The position numbers were made by a program, and so were the translations under genes. Under the pieces are notes generated by a model. It ran no database searches and was not told where the DNA came from. It saw only the letters and a program-made list of their open reading frames with translations. DNA of 7,904 nt from an uncultured Kroppenstedtia sp. (GTDB lineage Bacteria; Bacillota; Bacilli; Thermoactinomycetales; DSM-45169). Location: assembly GCA_959600065.1 (NCBI GenBank), contig CAUGKZ010000061.1, forward strand, positions 1 through 7,904, given 5' to 3'. Position 1 is the stretch's first letter, and each line of letters opens with the position of its first letter. Below, in pieces: positions 7,090 through 7,904 of this stretch.

Positions 7090-7119
7090 TTGACATGGAT
7101 CCAATGTATTGCATATAAT
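7090..7119 (+). promoter_or_regulatory. Consensus sigma-A promoter for the leuS T-box transcript
   Basis: TTGACA (7090-7095) and TATAAT (7114-7119) both match the consensus exactly, with an 18-nt spacer. Transcription is expected to start near 7126, about 35-40 nt before the base of T-box Stem I. A strong promoter fits a gene controlled mainly by transcription attenuation. Confidence 0.88.
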
Positions 7120-7125
7120 GTTAAT

Positions 7126-7418
7126 TAAATTATTAAGCGGTAGCATGAGAACCCTATTTAAATCAGGTGATGACGGGGAGCAGTAATCTGTAACCTCCTG
7201 CCCAGAGAATCGGCGGCCGGTGCGAGCTGATGTGGAGGAACAGGTGAACTCACTCCGTCGCCTCACAGGGGAAGGGATCGAGTATCCTGTGACGATTGAT
7301 CCCCGATAACGGATCTGGAAGAGCGGGCATCCATCGGATGCCAAGCAGGGTGGTACCGCGGGAGATTGTGAACCAACCTCTCGTCCCTGGCAACCGAGCC
7401 GGGGGCGGGAGGTTTTAT
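7126..7418 (+). promoter_or_regulatory. T-box riboswitch leader responding to uncharged tRNA-Leu
   Basis: The leader senses uncharged tRNA-Leu and then lets transcription enter leuS. Stem I runs from about 7164 to 7262: the AGTA of the specifier-loop S-turn (7182-7185), an AGAGA bulge (7204-7208), the distal GGTGCGAG element (7219-7226), and the specifier codon CTC (7249-7251, Leu) in GAACTCA. Stem II pairs TCACAGG (7263-7269) with CCTGTGA (7286-7292). A IIA/B pseudoknot can form from GGGATC (7274-7279) and GATCCC (7298-7303). Stem III is a perfect 7-bp hairpin (7326-7342). The conserved T-box sequence is at about 7345-7360; its TGGT (7351-7354) complements the ACCA 3' end expected for tRNA-Leu. 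The antiterminator pairs 7346-7350 with 7385-7389 and 7359-7364 with 7378-7383, excluding the terminator. Confidence 0.95.
7375..7418 (+). terminator. T-box intrinsic terminator before leuS
   Basis: The left arm AACCTCTCGTCCC (7375-7387) pairs with the right arm ending GGCGGGAGGTT (to 7414) through about 13 bp including G-U wobbles. The loop contains a smaller GGC/GCC stem, and TTTTAT (7413-7418) supplies the U-tract. Bases 7378-7389 are shared with the antiterminator, so binding of uncharged tRNA at TGGT would disrupt this hairpin. Confidence 0.92.
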
Positions 7419-7437
7419 ATGTCTGGAGGGTGATTAC

Positions 7438-7904
7438 GTGAAAAAGTACATACCTCAGGAGATCGAGCCCAAGTGGCAACAGATCTGGGAAGAAAATGAT
7501 GCTTACCGGACACCGGAACAGGTGTCCGACCGACCGAAATTCTATGCACTGGAGATGTTTCCCTATCCTTCGGGGGAAGGGCTCCATATGGGACACGTGC
7601 GCAATTACTCTATGGGAGACCTGGTTGCCCGCTTTAAGCGAATGAACGGTTACGAAGTGATCCATCCGATGGGTGCCGATGCTTTTGGGATGCCTGCTGA
7701 AAACGCTGCCATTCAACGAGGGGTGAATCCTCGGGAGTGGACATTAAACAATATGAAACGGATTCGGGAGGAGCAGACTCGGCTCGGTATATCCTATGAC
7801 TGGGACCGGTATGTGGGAACTTGCACTCCGGAATATTACCGGTTCAGCCAGTGGTTGTTCCTGCTTTTCCACGAGCGGGGGTTGGCCTACCGCAAACAGG
7901 GGGC
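7438..7904 (+). CDS. leuS: Leucyl-tRNA synthetase, N-terminal part
   Basis: LeuS attaches leucine to tRNA-Leu. The first 155 codons are present, and the gene continues beyond the right edge. The start is GTG at 7438, with GGAGGGTG 5 nt upstream; the protein begins [17 protein letters not shown], as class I LeuRS proteins do. The ATP-binding HIGH motif appears as HMGH (50-53) in [15 protein letters not shown], followed by [16 protein letters not shown], both diagnostic of LeuRS rather than IleRS or ValRS. The Leu-specific T-box upstream independently supports the call. The editing domain, KMSKS motif and anticodon-binding domain are outside the window. Confidence 0.97.
   Translation, partial: MKKYIPQEIEPKWQQIWEENDAYRTPEQVSDRPKFYALEMFPYPSGEGLHMGHVRNYSMGDLVARFKRMNGYEVIHPMGADAFGMPAENAAIQRGVNPREWTLNNMKRIREEQTRLGISYDWDRYVGTCTPEYYRFSQWLFLLFHERGLAYRKQG

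Noticed and set aside
6712..7716. Minus-strand open frame (334 codons) across rsfS, the T-box and leuS
   Set aside because: It runs antisense through two recognised genes and a structured RNA leader, with no protein motif.

Overview
The window is a stretch of chromosome from a Gram-positive bacterium of the Bacillota, class Bacilli. Three things point there: the gene order yqeG-yqeH-aroE-nadD-yqeK-rsfS, a complete tRNA-Leu-responsive T-box leader in front of leuS, and strong purine-rich Shine-Dalgarno (SD) sequences. The genes of the main cluster are fairly GC-rich, which would suit a family such as Thermoactinomycetaceae, but that placement is inference, not something seen.

Layout. (1) 1-489, minus strand: the N-terminal part of an Rpn-family PD-(D/E)XK nuclease gene running off the left edge. 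It is AT-richer than the rest and has its own promoter. (2) 718-2622, minus strand: a complete S9-family (prolyl oligopeptidase-like) serine peptidase, followed by a 16-bp perfect hairpin. (3) 2623-2958: a divergent intergenic region with a promoter for the plus-strand cluster. (4) 2959-7047, plus strand: a tightly packed housekeeping operon of yqeG (HAD phosphatase), yqeH (circularly permuted ribosome-assembly GTPase), aroE (shikimate dehydrogenase), nadD (nicotinate mononucleotide adenylyltransferase), yqeK (HD-domain Ap4A hydrolase) and rsfS (ribosome silencing factor). Most junctions overlap by 4-14 nt, so translation is probably coupled. (5) 7090-7418: a consensus sigma-A-type promoter, a full T-box riboswitch with a CTC (Leu) specifier, and its terminator. 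(6) 7438 to the right edge: the first 155 codons of leuS.

The plus-strand genes join ribosome assembly and dormancy (YqeH, RsfS), NAD and dinucleotide metabolism (NadD, YqeK), the shikimate pathway (AroE) and leucine charging (LeuS). Compared with the well-known Bacillus subtilis order, the small RNA-binding gene yhbY (yqeI) is missing between aroE and nadD, and the methyltransferase gene yqeM is missing after rsfS, where the leuS T-box unit sits instead.

I see no convincing novel defence, mobile or biosynthetic system. The points most worth a second look are the two cluster gene losses, the compositionally foreign rpn gene, and three uncharacterised inverted repeats (656-693, 2867-2886, 4643-4661).
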